This document shows, piece by piece, positions 51,596 through 60,535 of a stretch of 64,000 bases of DNA. Numbering within the stretch: the stretch's first letter is position 1; the number at the start of each line of letters is the position of its first letter. The notes under the pieces were generated by a model. That model ran no database searches and was not told the origin of the DNA. It was given only the letters and a program-made list of their open reading frames with translations. The translations under genes were made by a program, and so were the position numbers. The DNA is taken from NCBI GenBank assembly GCA_035541735.1, contig DATKMS010000266.1, forward strand, positions 49,479 through 113,478, written 5' to 3'. Source of the DNA: DATKMS01 sp035541735. Its GTDB lineage: Bacteria; Desulfobacterota; Binatia; HRBIN30.

Positions 51596-52633
51596 TCAAA
51601 TCGCAACCGGCGCGCCCCGCTTGCTGAGGGAATGCTGCGCGGCTGCGAGCACCCGGACGACATCTAAACCCTGCTGTCCGTCCGTCAGCGGTCGCTTTCC
51701 CTCGATGATGCACTCGACGAAGTGCTCGCACTCCAGCCGTAGAGGCTCGGCCAGTGTCAGCGCCGGAATCGTCACGCCGCCGCTGCGCAAGCGCCAGTGG
51801 ACCTGGGCAAGGCTGCTCGGGTCACGCCGCACGTCCTCGGCGACCACGCGCTCGACACCGCGATCGTAGATGACAATCGGGCAGTCGCGGTTCCCGTCAT
51901 CATAGACCGCCATCTTTTGGCTGCCGACCACGGTCATGCGCCGCACCTTGTGGGGATCGAGCCAACTCATGTGAACGTGGGCGCCGACATTATGCGGAAA
52001 GGTCAGCGTCATGAAGACGACGTCTTCTGCATCGTCTCGCAGGTAGGAAAAGCCGCGGGCGGCGACTTCGACGGGCATCTGCCCGAGCAGGTAGAGCAGG
52101 ATGGAGACATCGTGTGGGGCGGAGTTCCACAAGGTGTTGACGTCGGCGCACACTCTTCCCAGGTTCAGGCGCTGCGAGTAGAGGTAGAACACCTCACCGA
52201 GGTCACCGTGTTCGACATACTGCTTCAAGCAGCGGACGGCCACACTGTAGAGGAAGGTGTGCCCGACCATCAGAATCCGTCCTTTGCGATGCGCCAGGGT
52301 GATCAGTCGGGCACCGTCCTCAACTGTGGTGGCCAGCGGCTTTTCGACGAGCACGTGCTTGCCGGCGGAGAGCGCGGCGTACGCCAGCTCGCCATGCGAC
52401 GCGACCGGCGTGGCGATCACGACTGCGTCAATGTCCGGCCGCGACACGAGTTCACGGTAGTCGCGCGTGACGTCGGCGGAAGTCGCCTTGTGCGCGACTT
52501 CGGCGAGGCGCTGCTCGTCCAAGTCGGCGACGGCAACCACCCGAGCCCGCGCGACCGACTGCATGTTGCGCAACAGATTTGGTCCCCAGTATCCGAATCC
52601 GATCTGGCCAATCCGCACGACTGCTTGAGTCAC
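51596..52633 (-). CDS. Gfo/Idh/MocA-family oxidoreductase
   Basis: 345-residue NAD(P)-dependent dehydrogenase acting on a sugar or sugar-nucleotide. N-terminal IGQIGFGYWGPNLLRNMQ is the Rossmann motif, VIATPVASHGELAYAALSAG and HVLVEKPLATT carry the EKP catalytic motif, and DVSILLYLLGQMP contains a conserved DHxxD-like helix. The CGFWDPNLLRN variant GYWGPNLLRN is common for nucleotide-sugar 3-dehydrogenases in surface polysaccharide pathways. GTG start. Flanked by an intergenic gap and the crotonase. Confidence 0.85.
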   Translation of the reverse strand: MTQAVVRIGQIGFGYWGPNLLRNMQSVARARVVAVADLDEQRLAEVAHKATSADVTRDYRELVSRPDIDAVVIATPVASHGELAYAALSAGKHVLVEKPLATTVEDGARLITLAHRKGRILMVGHTFLYSVAVRCLKQYVEHGDLGEVFYLYSQRLNLGRVCADVNTLWNSAPHDVSILLYLLGQMPVEVAARGFSYLRDDAEDVVFMTLTFPHNVGAHVHMSWLDPHKVRRMTVVGSQKMAVYDDGNRDCPIVIYDRGVERVVAEDVRRDPSSLAQVHWRLRSGGVTIPALTLAEPLRLECEHFVECIIEGKRPLTDGQQGLDVVRVLAAAQHSLSKRGAPVAI

Positions 52634-52731
52634 AATTCCTGCCCGATGTGCCGCCTAGCGGCGACTCCTGACCCAACCCACGGGCGCAAGATGCCCCGTG
52701 ACCGTCTGCGTCAGAGATGTCCCCCCTCAGA

Positions 52732-53160
52732 TCAACCCTTGGCGGAGTCCGCCAGCAGGCCTTTGCCGGGGACGTGGTTGACTTCGAGGCGGATGCCGTC
52801 CGGATCCTCGAAGAGCACGGAATAGTATCCGGGAGCCCACGCACCGTCCTCCGGAGGATGCACGATCTTGGCGCCAATGGTGGTCAAGAAATCGTACACT
52901 GCATCGACATCGGTGCGCTCACGCGCCCGGAAACAGACGTGGTGTAGCCCAACGCGGAACTGCACGAAACGCTCGTGGCGGTGCCGGTCCTCTGCTTGGA
53001 CGATGCCGAGGGCGGTGCGCCCGCCGACGCAGTACAGCATGCCGTCGGTCTTAATGACGGGTGTCAGCCCGAGATACGTGAGCAGCCGTTCGTAGAACGG
53101 CAAACACAGGTCGAAGTTGCTGACGGTGAGCATCACGTGGGCGATACCATTGATCTCCAT
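52732..53160 (-). CDS. VOC (glyoxalase/dioxygenase) superfamily protein
   Basis: 142-residue single-module-pair VOC protein. Metal-ligand positions are visible as His8 (GIAHVMLTVS), His72-like in VGLHHVCFRARERTD and a final Glu in LFEDPDGIRLEVNHVPG. A strong ribosome site AAGGAGGT precedes the ATG at 53160, and the rest of the longer frame upstream is not protein-like. It is divergent from the ABC-F gene. Substrate unknown; glyoxalase, dioxygenase or antibiotic-resistance-like roles are possible. Confidence 0.8.
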   Translation of the reverse strand: MEINGIAHVMLTVSNFDLCLPFYERLLTYLGLTPVIKTDGMLYCVGGRTALGIVQAEDRHRHERFVQFRVGLHHVCFRARERTDVDAVYDFLTTIGAKIVHPPEDGAWAPGYYSVLFEDPDGIRLEVNHVPGKGLLADSAKG

Positions 53161-53323
53161 GTGTGAAACCTCCTTCAAGAGGTGTGGTCGTTCCCGAACG
53201 ACGTACCTGCCAACCGGACCCGCTCGCTCACGGAGCGGTACCGCATCGGCAGATGAATCGCAACGGAGGTTGCCCCGCATTCGCTTGCGAGGCGGTGCTA
53301 CCCCAGCTAGACGTGACCATAAC

Positions 53324-55264
53324 GTGCTCACGATCACGGGTCTCAAGAAGCGGTACGGCAGCCAGGTCGTGCTCGACGGCCTCAACTGGTTCGTGCCCGA
53401 TGGCGCACGCGTCGGCCTGGTCGGCGCGAATGGCTCGGGCAAGTCGACCCTCCTGCGCATCGTCGCGGGCGAGGTGGAGCCGGACGACGGCAGCATCGTC
53501 GTACCGAAGGACGGCACGGTTGGTTACCTGCCGCAGGAAGTCTTCGGCCTGTCGGGACGCACGGTGCTCGAACAAGCGTTGACGGCGTTCGCCGCGGTGC
53601 GGGCGCTCGAGGCGGAGTGTCGCCGCGTCGAGCATGAGCTCGCAGAAGTTCCGGTCGACGACCCACGGCATGAGCAGCTCATGGAGACGTACACGCACCT
53701 GCGCTCGGAGTGGGACACACACGGCTCCTACGACATGGAGGCGCAAGCCGAGCGCGTGCTGGCCGGATTGGGCTTCCGCCAGACGGACTTGCACCGCGAC
53801 TGCAGCGAGTTCTCGGGCGGCTGGCAGATGCGTCTGGCTCTCGCCACCCTCCTGCTGCGCCGGCCTCAGCTGCTGCTCCTCGACGAGCCGACGAACCACC
53901 TCGATATCGAGGCCCGCAACTGGCTGGAAGAGTTTCTGGCCGACTACCCGTACACCGTGATCGTCGTTGCCCACGACCGCTACTTCCTCGACGTCGTGGT
54001 GCAGCAAATCAGCGAGGTCTCTCACGGCAGCGTCACCGACTTCAAGACCAACTACAGCCGCTACCTGGTGGAGCGCGAGGAGCGCTGGGAACGTCAGGCG
54101 GAAGCCTATCGGCTGCAGCAAGAGGAGATCGAGCGGCTGCAGGCCTTCATCAGCCGCTTCCGCTACCAGGCCTCGAAAGCGGCGCTGGTGCAGAGCCGCA
54201 TCAAGCAGCTCGACAAAATCGAGCGGCTGCAGCTGCCCGAGGGTTTCCGCACGGTCCACTTCCGCTTTCCGCAGCCGCCGCGCAGCGGCCGGGTGGTGTT
54301 GGCGCTGCACGGCGCCCACAAGCAGTTCGGCGATCACGTCGTGTACGACGGGCTCGACCTGACGATCGAGCGCGGCCGCAAGGTAGCGCTCGTCGGGCCG
54401 AACGGCGCCGGCAAGTCGACCTTGACGAAGTTGCTCGCCGGCGTCGAGCCGCTCGGCCGCGGCGAGCGCGTCGTCGGACACAACGTCACACTCGGTTACT
54501 TTGCGCAGGACCAGACGCAGGTGCTCGACCCGACGCGGACGGTGCTGGAGGAGATCACGCGCGCCGCACCGCCCGACCTGGTGCCGCAGGTGCGCAACAT
54601 CCTGGGGGCGTTTCTCTTCTCGGGCGACGCCGTGAACAAACGCACCAGCGTACTGAGCGGCGGCGAGCGCAACCGCCTGGCGCTGGCAAAGTTGCTGCTG
54701 CATCCCGCCAACTGTCTGCTGCTCGACGAGCCTACCAACCATCTGGACATCCACGCCAAGGAAGTCCTGCTCGACGCCCTGCTCGCCTACACGGGCACGC
54801 TGGTGCTGGTGGCGCACGACCGCTACATCCTTGATCGCCTGCCGGAAGAGATCATCGAAGTCGGTGCCGGCACCGCGGTACGTTACCTGGGCAATTACGA
54901 AGACTACCTGCGCAAGAAGGCGGCGGGCGAGACCGCTCCGCTGCCGCGCTTCACGGCGGACGAGCGCGACAACGGGGCGCGACCGGTATCGCCCAACGTG
55001 GCTGACCGCGCAGCGCAGCGGCGCCGGGAGCGCGAGCAGGCGCGTCGCGCGCAGCAGCTTGAGCAGATTGAAGCTGCCATCAGCACGAAGGAAGCGGAGC
55101 TAGGTACCCTGACTGCGGCGCTCAACCACCCCGACTTCCACCAGACGCATTCCAATCCGCACAGCCTGTACAGCGACTACGCGCGCCTGCGCAAAGAGAT
55201 CGAGGCGCTCTATGGGCAGCTCGAACGCCTGGAGAGCGCGGCTCCCGACGCGCTGGCGTCATGA
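53324..55264 (+). CDS. ABC-F family ATPase (Uup-like)
   Basis: 646-residue cytosolic protein with two ABC ATPase domains and no membrane domain. Walker A motifs are GANGSGKST (residues 34-42) and GPNGAGKST (about 360); signatures FSGGWQMRLALA and LSGGERNRLALA; Walker B LLLLDEPTNHLDIEA and CLLLDEPTNHLDIHA. Its linker (residues 240-300) and C-terminal coiled coil (from about 555, ARRAQQLEQIEAAISTKEAE) resemble Uup/EttA proteins that act on the ribosome. Start GTG 53324 fits the domain start; no better start was seen. ATGA overlap with the next gene is possible. Confidence 0.9.
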   Translation: MLTITGLKKRYGSQVVLDGLNWFVPDGARVGLVGANGSGKSTLLRIVAGEVEPDDGSIVVPKDGTVGYLPQEVFGLSGRTVLEQALTAFAAVRALEAECRRVEHELAEVPVDDPRHEQLMETYTHLRSEWDTHGSYDMEAQAERVLAGLGFRQTDLHRDCSEFSGGWQMRLALATLLLRRPQLLLLDEPTNHLDIEARNWLEEFLADYPYTVIVVAHDRYFLDVVVQQISEVSHGSVTDFKTNYSRYLVEREERWERQAEAYRLQQEEIERLQAFISRFRYQASKAALVQSRIKQLDKIERLQLPEGFRTVHFRFPQPPRSGRVVLALHGAHKQFGDHVVYDGLDLTIERGRKVALVGPNGAGKSTLTKLLAGVEPLGRGERVVGHNVTLGYFAQDQTQVLDPTRTVLEEITRAAPPDLVPQVRNILGAFLFSGDAVNKRTSVLSGGERNRLALAKLLLHPANCLLLDEPTNHLDIHAKEVLLDALLAYTGTLVLVAHDRYILDRLPEEIIEVGAGTAVRYLGNYEDYLRKKAAGETAPLPRFTADERDNGARPVSPNVADRAAQRRREREQARRAQQLEQIEAAISTKEAELGTLTAALNHPDFHQTHSNPHSLYSDYARLRKEIEALYGQLERLESAAPDALAS

Positions 55265-55278
55265 TAGGAGGTAGCGGC

Positions 55279-55512
55279 ATGATTGGTCGCGAAGTACTCT
55301 TCGAAGAGGATGCGTCGCCCAACTACCGCCTGCGGGAGGTGCAGCGGCGACGCACTGGAGAGGTGACCTGGGAGGTGGTGGACGCGGCCTCGGGCCTCGC
55401 GGTCGCCACGGGCCTGACCAACCGCGAGGAGGCGTTGCGCATCGTGCGCGGCTGGGAACGGTTGAGCCAGAAGCTCGAGGGCGGGCTCGAAGGGCACGTG
55501 CTGGTGCACTGA
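55279..55512 (+). CDS. Small hypothetical protein downstream of ABC-F
   Basis: 77 residues, cytosolic, charged, with EEALRIVRGWERLSQKLEGG as the likely helix and a hydrophilic beta-like beginning. ATG at 55279 has a near-perfect AGGAGGT ribosome site and is preferred over ATG 55261, which overlaps the preceding stop. Unknown function; co-transcribed with the ABC-F gene. Confidence 0.6.
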   Translation: MIGREVLFEEDASPNYRLREVQRRRTGEVTWEVVDAASGLAVATGLTNREEALRIVRGWERLSQKLEGGLEGHVLVH

Positions 55513-55528
55513 GCCGGGGAACGCAAGA

Positions 55529-55566
55529 CGCAAAACGTAAGGGCTGCCCTCCTTTTGCGTTTTGCG
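55529..55566. terminator. Inverted repeat CGCAAAACG...CGTTTTGCG, possible transcription terminator
   Basis: Perfect 9-bp inverted repeat (55529-55537 and 55558-55566) with a 20-nt loop that itself has an AAGGG/CCCT pair. It lies between the small hypothetical gene and the SnoaL-like gene and could stop transcription of the ABC-F unit; no T-tract follows. The unusual A/T-run within a GC-rich region makes it conspicuous. Confidence 0.45.
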
Positions 55567-55590
55567 CTTCACGTTTTACGCCGCAGGCTC

Positions 55591-56058
55591 ATGGAACCCA
55601 TAGACGCAGCGATCCGCGATCTCCTCGACCGCGCCGCGATCCACGACGTGCTGTTGCGCTACGCGCGTGGCGTCGATCGCAAGGACCTCGATCTCGTGGC
55701 CGCGTGCTTCACCCCCGACGCGGCGTACGAGGGGGCGCTGGCACACGGCACGATTGCCGAGGCGTTGGCGCGGCTGCGCGACAGCATGGCTCGCTACGAC
55801 AGCACCATGCACTTCATCGGCAACCAGCTCATCGAGATCGATGGTGAAACCGCGAACAGCGAGACCTATGCCGTCGCGTACCATCGCCTCGCGGAGGCCG
55901 GTGTGGCCAAGCTGTTCACGGTTGGCGTCCGTTATCTCGATGAGCTAGCGCGCACCAGCGACGGCTGGCGCATCCGCCGGCGGGCGGTGAAGATGGAATG
56001 GCAGCGGATAGAAGCGTTGGCGCCAAGCCGAGGGACTCTAGGCAGCCCCTCGCCTTAG
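55591..56058 (+). CDS. Nuclear transport factor 2 (SnoaL-like) family protein
   Basis: 155-residue alpha+beta cone-fold protein. The N-terminal DLLDRAAIHDVLLRYARGVD and LDLVAACFTPDAAYEG blocks are typical for the SnoaL_4 group, whose members are isomerases, dehydratases or hydrolases of hydrophobic substrates. No specific active site is named. Its 3' end overlaps the DUF707 gene tail by about 20 nt on the opposite strand. Confidence 0.75.
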   Translation: MEPIDAAIRDLLDRAAIHDVLLRYARGVDRKDLDLVAACFTPDAAYEGALAHGTIAEALARLRDSMARYDSTMHFIGNQLIEIDGETANSETYAVAYHRLAEAGVAKLFTVGVRYLDELARTSDGWRIRRRAVKMEWQRIEALAPSRGTLGSPSP

Positions 56059-56835
56059 CCGCAGCCAGCGAATTTCATCCGCGATTCGCTTCCATACCGT
56101 GCGGTTGTCGTCTGGATCCTTGATGCTCCGCATCCGCAGCCAACCGTGCAACATGCGGCGGAGAATCTGCCGATCAAATCCGCCATGACGACCAACCGTA
56201 TCTTCAAATTCCCTCGCCGGGTCGATTCCTAAGCTCGCGAGGTTTTGATAGTTCTCCCCTTTGCCCAGTTGCCCGGTATGGTGGACGCCGACCTTGTCGA
56301 TCACCGCGATTTGATTTTCGGCAAAATGCCTCGGCCAAATCCAATCGATGCCCCAGCCCGAGCGGTTCTCGAGAAAGGTGTGCTGCACCTTCTGGATCGC
56401 GGAACGGGTGAAAATCGGGCACATTACTTCCACGTAAGGTGAATACCGCAAAATCTTGCCCCGCCGCTGCGCCAGGCCCTTGAATGAGAACTGGCCGCGG
56501 CTAACCGCCGGCTGTGCCAATTGAAGCTGGTAGCGCTCGAAGATTTCGAAAAGCAAGTTCACGTTCGCCGTGTCGCACGCGATATCATCGTCGGGGCACC
56601 AGATGCGCTCGTAAGCATTCAGCGCGTCGCCGAGGCGGTCGATCGCGAAATGAATATGTTCCCACTTAAACCCCTTTCGCCGCACGTAGAACGTCGCGTC
56701 GGATTTGGCGAAGTCCGACAAGTCGCCGTAGTAGATCAGAAACAGGTCGAAATCGGGCCTTTCCGGGCCGGAGATCCAGGTCGAATGAACAGAGCGGTCG
56801 CCGATCGCCGAGATAATGAGATTTGCAGTTGCCAT
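56038..56835 (-). CDS. DUF707 family protein
   Basis: 265 residues. Contains LIISAIGDRSVHSTWI, FDLFLIYYGDLSD, a WCPDDDIACDTANVN block with acidic residues and SGWGIDWIWPRHF, which together match the DUF707 family of uncharacterised, GT-A-like (probably glycosyltransferase-associated) proteins. The region is visibly lower in GC than its neighbours. ATG at 56835 is chosen; it is 70 nt downstream of the glf stop, and the two are likely co-transcribed. Confidence 0.75.
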   Translation of the reverse strand: MATANLIISAIGDRSVHSTWISGPERPDFDLFLIYYGDLSDFAKSDATFYVRRKGFKWEHIHFAIDRLGDALNAYERIWCPDDDIACDTANVNLLFEIFERYQLQLAQPAVSRGQFSFKGLAQRRGKILRYSPYVEVMCPIFTRSAIQKVQHTFLENRSGWGIDWIWPRHFAENQIAVIDKVGVHHTGQLGKGENYQNLASLGIDPAREFEDTVGRHGGFDRQILRRMLHGWLRMRSIKDPDDNRTVWKRIADEIRWLRLRRGAA

Positions 56836-56905
56836 CTTCCGATCCTTGCAGAACTGCCAGCGGTTCGATTCTCGGCAAACCTCCGTCGCTTGAAGCCATT
56901 CGAAA

Positions 56906-58024
56906 TCACGCAGCCTTGGCAACGCTGCGGCGCTCGAGCTCCTTCCGGGCAGTGGACATCGCTTGTGCGACGACTTGATGCATATCGTAATACATATAAG
57001 CTCCCAGCCGGCCGCCGAAGATCACTTGGGTTTCTTGGGCCAAGTTCCGGTATCGCTCGTAGACCGCTTGATTTCGCTTGTCCCGAATCGGGTAGTAGGG
57101 GATCTTGGTTTCGTCGTAGCGATCGGGGAATTCGTAAGTGATCACCGTCCGTGCAGAATCAAGCATGTCGAAGTGCTTGTGCTCCGTAATCCGCGTATAC
57201 GGCACTTCGGCCGCTGAATAGTTGATGATCGCGCTGCCCTGAAAGTCGCCAGCGCGCAGTTGATGCTCGAAACGCAATGAACGGTATTCCAACTGCCCGA
57301 AGCGATAATCGAAGAACTCGTCGATCTTGCCGGTGAAGACAAGCCTCGCCGCTTGCTGCCGGGCCCAGGTCCGCTCCTGAAAGAAATCGACGCCGGTTTC
57401 GAAGCGGATGTTGCCGTGGTCCAGCATATTCTCAAACAGCCGCGTGTAGCCGCCGATGGGAACGCCTTCGAAACGATCATCAAAATAGCGGTCGTTGCAG
57501 GTCCGGCGAATCGGCAGCCTACGGATGATCGCGGCCGGCAACGCCCGCGGGTCGCGCCCCCATTGCTTGGTCGTGTAGCCGCGGATGAATTTTTCGTAGA
57601 GTTCGCGACCCACCTGCGAGAGGGCCCACTCTTCCAAATTGCCGGGGTTGTCGCACGGAATCCGCACCGCGGCTAGCTTCCGCTCCGCTTCCTCGGACGA
57701 GGTCACATTCCACACCTGCTGCATCGTCATCAAGTTGATCGGAAATGAAAACAGCCGTCCGCCAAAATTGACCGGCGTGCGTAGGCGGAAATGGTTGAAC
57801 TCGACGAAGCGATTCACGAACCGCCACACGCCTTCGCTATTGGTATGAAAAACGTGCGGACCATAGCGATGAACGTTGATGCCTTCGAGGCGCTCGGTGA
57901 AACAATTGCCGCCGATATGCCCGCGCTTGTCGATGAGCAGCACGCGGCAACCATTTTCGGCGACAATGCGCGCAAACACGGCGCCAAACATTCCGCAGCC
58001 GACGATGAGATAGTCAAACGCCAT
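56906..58024 (-). CDS. glf: UDP-galactopyranose mutase
   Basis: 372-residue flavoenzyme that converts UDP-galactopyranose to UDP-galactofuranose for surface glycans. FAD motif YLIVGCGMFGAVFARIVAEN, HIGGNCFTE and GPHVFHTNSE blocks, and the substrate-site YTTKQWGRDP and PIGGYTRLFENML are present. ATG at 58024 chosen over a CTG-like extension. Moderately lower GC than the adjoining SDR and selenoprotein genes, as is the downstream DUF707 gene, which suggests a transferred pair. Confidence 0.9.
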   Translation of the reverse strand: MAFDYLIVGCGMFGAVFARIVAENGCRVLLIDKRGHIGGNCFTERLEGINVHRYGPHVFHTNSEGVWRFVNRFVEFNHFRLRTPVNFGGRLFSFPINLMTMQQVWNVTSSEEAERKLAAVRIPCDNPGNLEEWALSQVGRELYEKFIRGYTTKQWGRDPRALPAAIIRRLPIRRTCNDRYFDDRFEGVPIGGYTRLFENMLDHGNIRFETGVDFFQERTWARQQAARLVFTGKIDEFFDYRFGQLEYRSLRFEHQLRAGDFQGSAIINYSAAEVPYTRITEHKHFDMLDSARTVITYEFPDRYDETKIPYYPIRDKRNQAVYERYRNLAQETQVIFGGRLGAYMYYDMHQVVAQAMSTARKELERRSVAKAA

Positions 58025-58462
58025 GGCATAGACCGGCTGCAACAGTGACGCTCGCCACCGATTGCAGCGCTCGTTCGAACTCCTTCAGCCGCAACACGTC
58101 CCTGAGGGTTGTGGGCACGTGGGGCGGATTTGGAGGATTCTCGCTCGACACATCATGTGCCTCTGCCATTCCTTTCTTCGAGCAATGGCCACCCCCAATC
58201 AATCGTTAGCGTCGCAATTGTACCGGGGCGCAAGCGTCGCACGCCATCCCCACGCCCCAGGGATTGCCGATCACAAAACAGCCATGTCGCACCGTTTGGC
58301 GGGGCACCACTTCCATGCTGTTGCGCGGATAGAACACATTGGCGGCTGAATTGCCATAACCACGCACGGCTCGCGGTTTCGAACCCGGGCAACCACGCTG
58401 CCCGCCGTGCTGGCGCTGAAGCTGCTGCTCGCCACACTTGCATCAGATGACGCCCGCCGGAT
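58025..58462. other. Gene-poor stretch between glf and the SDR
   Basis: No gene that I can support. A minus-strand frame (58014-58202, 62 residues, MIGGGHCSKKGMAEAHDVSS-like) overlaps glf's start by 11 nt and could be a short leader gene. Another minus-strand frame from about 58370 to 58200 reads YGNSAANVFYPRNSMEVV and GCFVIGNPWGVG-like stretches with low GC, perhaps the remnant of a larger gene in the transferred block. Either may be chance. Confidence 0.35.
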
Positions 58463-59311
58463 ATGCACCCCGGTATGGCTGACAGAAGAGTCGCCTTCAT
58501 CACCGGCGCCAGCCGAGGCATTGGGCGCGGCTGTGCGTTGGAGCTGGCGAAACGCGGCTTCGATCTTGTGCTCAGCGCTCGCACTATGACCGGGCAAGAG
58601 CGCTTCGAGTATTCCTCCACGCTCAAGCGAGCCGCCACCAAGCCGTTGCCCGGAAGCCTGCAACAGACGGCAGACGAGGTGCAGGCGCTCGGCGCGGCTT
58701 CGTTGGTGGTCAAGCTCGACCTTTCGGTGCGCGCGGATTGGCCTGCGGCAATCGAGGCAGCCATCGAGCGCTTCGGACGCATCGATGTGCTGGTCAACAA
58801 CGGCCGCTACATCGGCCCGGGGCACATGGACTTCTTCGAAGACACGCCCGTCGAGCTGATCGAGCAGATGATGCTGTGCAACGTCATTGCGCCGCTGCAC
58901 CTCATCAAGTTGTGCCTGCCCATCATGCAGCGGCAGGGCGGGGGCATCGTCGTCAACATCACGTCGAGCGCCGGCGATCGCGAGACGCCGGCACCGATCG
59001 GCGCGGGCGGCTGGGGCCTGGGGTACTCGATCACCAAGGCGGCCTTCAATCGCATGGTGCCGGGGCTCGCCAAGGAGTTGCGTACGTACAACATCGCCGT
59101 GATCGGTCTCATGCCCGGATTTGTTACCACCGAGCGCATGGTGGCGGAGATGGGCGATTTCGGCTTCGACGCCTCGAAGGGCCTGCCCGTCGAGAATCCC
59201 GGGCGTGTCTGCGCCATGTTGGCAACGGCCAAGGATCCGCTGTATTTTTCGGGTCGTGACATCCATGGCCCGTCGTTCTACGCCGAACACGAGTTGGTCA
59301 ACGTCGCGTGA
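58463..59311 (+). CDS. SDR-family oxidoreductase
   Basis: 282-residue NAD(P)-dependent short-chain dehydrogenase. Cofactor loop ITGASRGIGRGCALEL, catalytic region with NITSSAGD and the Tyr-Lys pair in GLGYSITKAAFNRM, and VNNG (not NNAG) are present. It lacks the C-terminal DGG signature. ATG at 58463 or 58475. It is followed after 25 nt by the selenoprotein gene, so the two may be co-transcribed. Substrate unknown. Confidence 0.85.
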   Translation: MHPGMADRRVAFITGASRGIGRGCALELAKRGFDLVLSARTMTGQERFEYSSTLKRAATKPLPGSLQQTADEVQALGAASLVVKLDLSVRADWPAAIEAAIERFGRIDVLVNNGRYIGPGHMDFFEDTPVELIEQMMLCNVIAPLHLIKLCLPIMQRQGGGIVVNITSSAGDRETPAPIGAGGWGLGYSITKAAFNRMVPGLAKELRTYNIAVIGLMPGFVTTERMVAEMGDFGFDASKGLPVENPGRVCAMLATAKDPLYFSGRDIHGPSFYAEHELVNVA

Positions 59312-59336
59312 CCGACGCGATTGATGGCAGACGCAC

Positions 59337-60389
59337 ATGGCAAATGAGACGTTCACGCTCATCGATGACGGCCGCATCTGCGAAACGGGCGCGACGGTCA
59401 GCGGCGACCGCGTCTACCTGACGCCGGCGGCGTTGCAAGCCGCGCTCGGCTGGGAGCTGAAGCCGCAGGGCTTCTGCAAGGACGACCGTTGCGTGCTGGT
59501 GCACGACCGGGCCGCTGTGTGCAACGACCCCGGCGTCGACCTCGCGGGCTTCGCGGCAGTGTTGTCCCGCCCTCTGGCCATTGACCTCGAAGAACGTGTC
59601 GCCTGCCTCGGCACGTCGGCAGCCGACCGTTCGACCCAGCTGGCGTCGCTCGACGCGCCCGACTTCACGCTGCCCGACCTGAACGGCACCATGCAAGCGC
59701 TCTCCGACTACCGTGGCAAGAAGGTGCTGCTGGTTGCCTACGCTTCGTGGTGAGGGTGCCGCTACGACCTGCCGGTCTGGCAGGCACTGCACGAAGAGCT
59801 GAAGGACTTTGGCTTCACGGTGATCACCGTAGCGCTCGATCGCTGCGCCGACGATCCGCGGCCGTTCATCGAGGCCGCGGCCCCCACGCATCCCAGCCTC
59901 ATTGACTCCGAGCATCTGGTTGCCGACCTCTACCGTATCATCAACGTCCCCACCGTGGTGTGGATCGACGAACGTGGGCGCATCGCGCGTCCCAACGACG
60001 TGGCGTTCGGCAATGATACGTTCAAGGACCTCCACGGTATGGAGTCGGCACCGCACCTCAACGCGTTGCGCCGCTGGGTGATGGAGGGCCAGATGCCTCT
60101 GGACGAGCAGCAGGTCCGCGCGCTGCAGGTGCTGCCCACGCCCGAGGAGCAACTGGGCCGCACCGAGTTTTCGCTCGCGTGGTATCTGCATCGCAACGGC
60201 CGGACCGCCGCCGCGCAGCGGCATTTCGTACGTGCCGGCGAGCTGGCGCCGCACGACTTCACCATCCGCCGCGGTTCGATGCCCATCCGGGGCCTGGACC
60301 CGATGGGCCCCGACTTTGCCGAAATGTACATGGAATGGGTGCAGGCCGGCCGCCCGTACTACCGTTCCATTCCGATCAAGATCGTCTGA
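59337..60389 (+). CDS. Thioredoxin-fold (TlpA/AhpC-like) selenoprotein with in-frame TGA as selenocysteine
   Basis: One reading frame interrupted by a single TGA (59751-59753) and continuing to 60389. Before it: VLLVAYASW; after it: GCRYDLPVWQALHEELKDFG, so the TGA sits at the first redox Cys of a CxC/CxxC motif (W-U-G-C). The downstream half has TVITVALDRCADDPRPFI and IINVPTVVWIDERGRI, the rest of a thioredoxin fold, and no start codon with a ribosome site precedes it. A 6-bp GC stem with GGTCT loop lies 15 nt after the TGA. Protein of 350 residues including Sec139; N-terminal 110 residues are a novel domain with GFCKDDRC. Redox enzyme of peroxide or disulfide chemistry is inferred. Confidence 0.85.
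59768..59784 (+). promoter_or_regulatory. SECIS-like hairpin after the selenocysteine TGA
   Basis: Perfect 6-bp stem CCTGCC/GGCAGG with loop GGTCT, starting 14 nt after the TGA and its loop about 20 nt after it. Bacterial SECIS elements are hairpins in just this position with a GU in the apical loop; here the loop contains GU. It would recruit SelB-Sec-tRNA. It also lies within the coding sequence, as expected. Confidence 0.6.
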
Positions 60390-60535
60390 ATCCACGTCCC
60401 GTCCCAATTCCTGGAGCGCGACGGATTCTTCTCATTTTTGCGGATGTCTGGGCGGCAAACTGCGATGTATGCGTTCGCTCGGCCTTGGAATATGACGTGC
60501 ATCATGGCGAAAGCCTGACGGAGGTAAACAAGCCC

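Noticed and set aside
53228..54817. 529-codon minus-strand frame
   Set aside because: Lies fully antisense to the ABC-F ATPase, whose Walker and signature motifs are intact. The antisense translation shows no domain.
58370..58400. Possible tRNA T-arm (GGTTTCGAACCC-like) near 58374
   Set aside because: No matching acceptor stem, anticodon arm or D-arm could be drawn, and the stem pairing fails.
59820..60389. Separate downstream gene starting at 59820
   Set aside because: The translation continues a thioredoxin fold from before the TGA in the same frame, and no ribosome site precedes 59820. A single Sec-containing gene explains it better.
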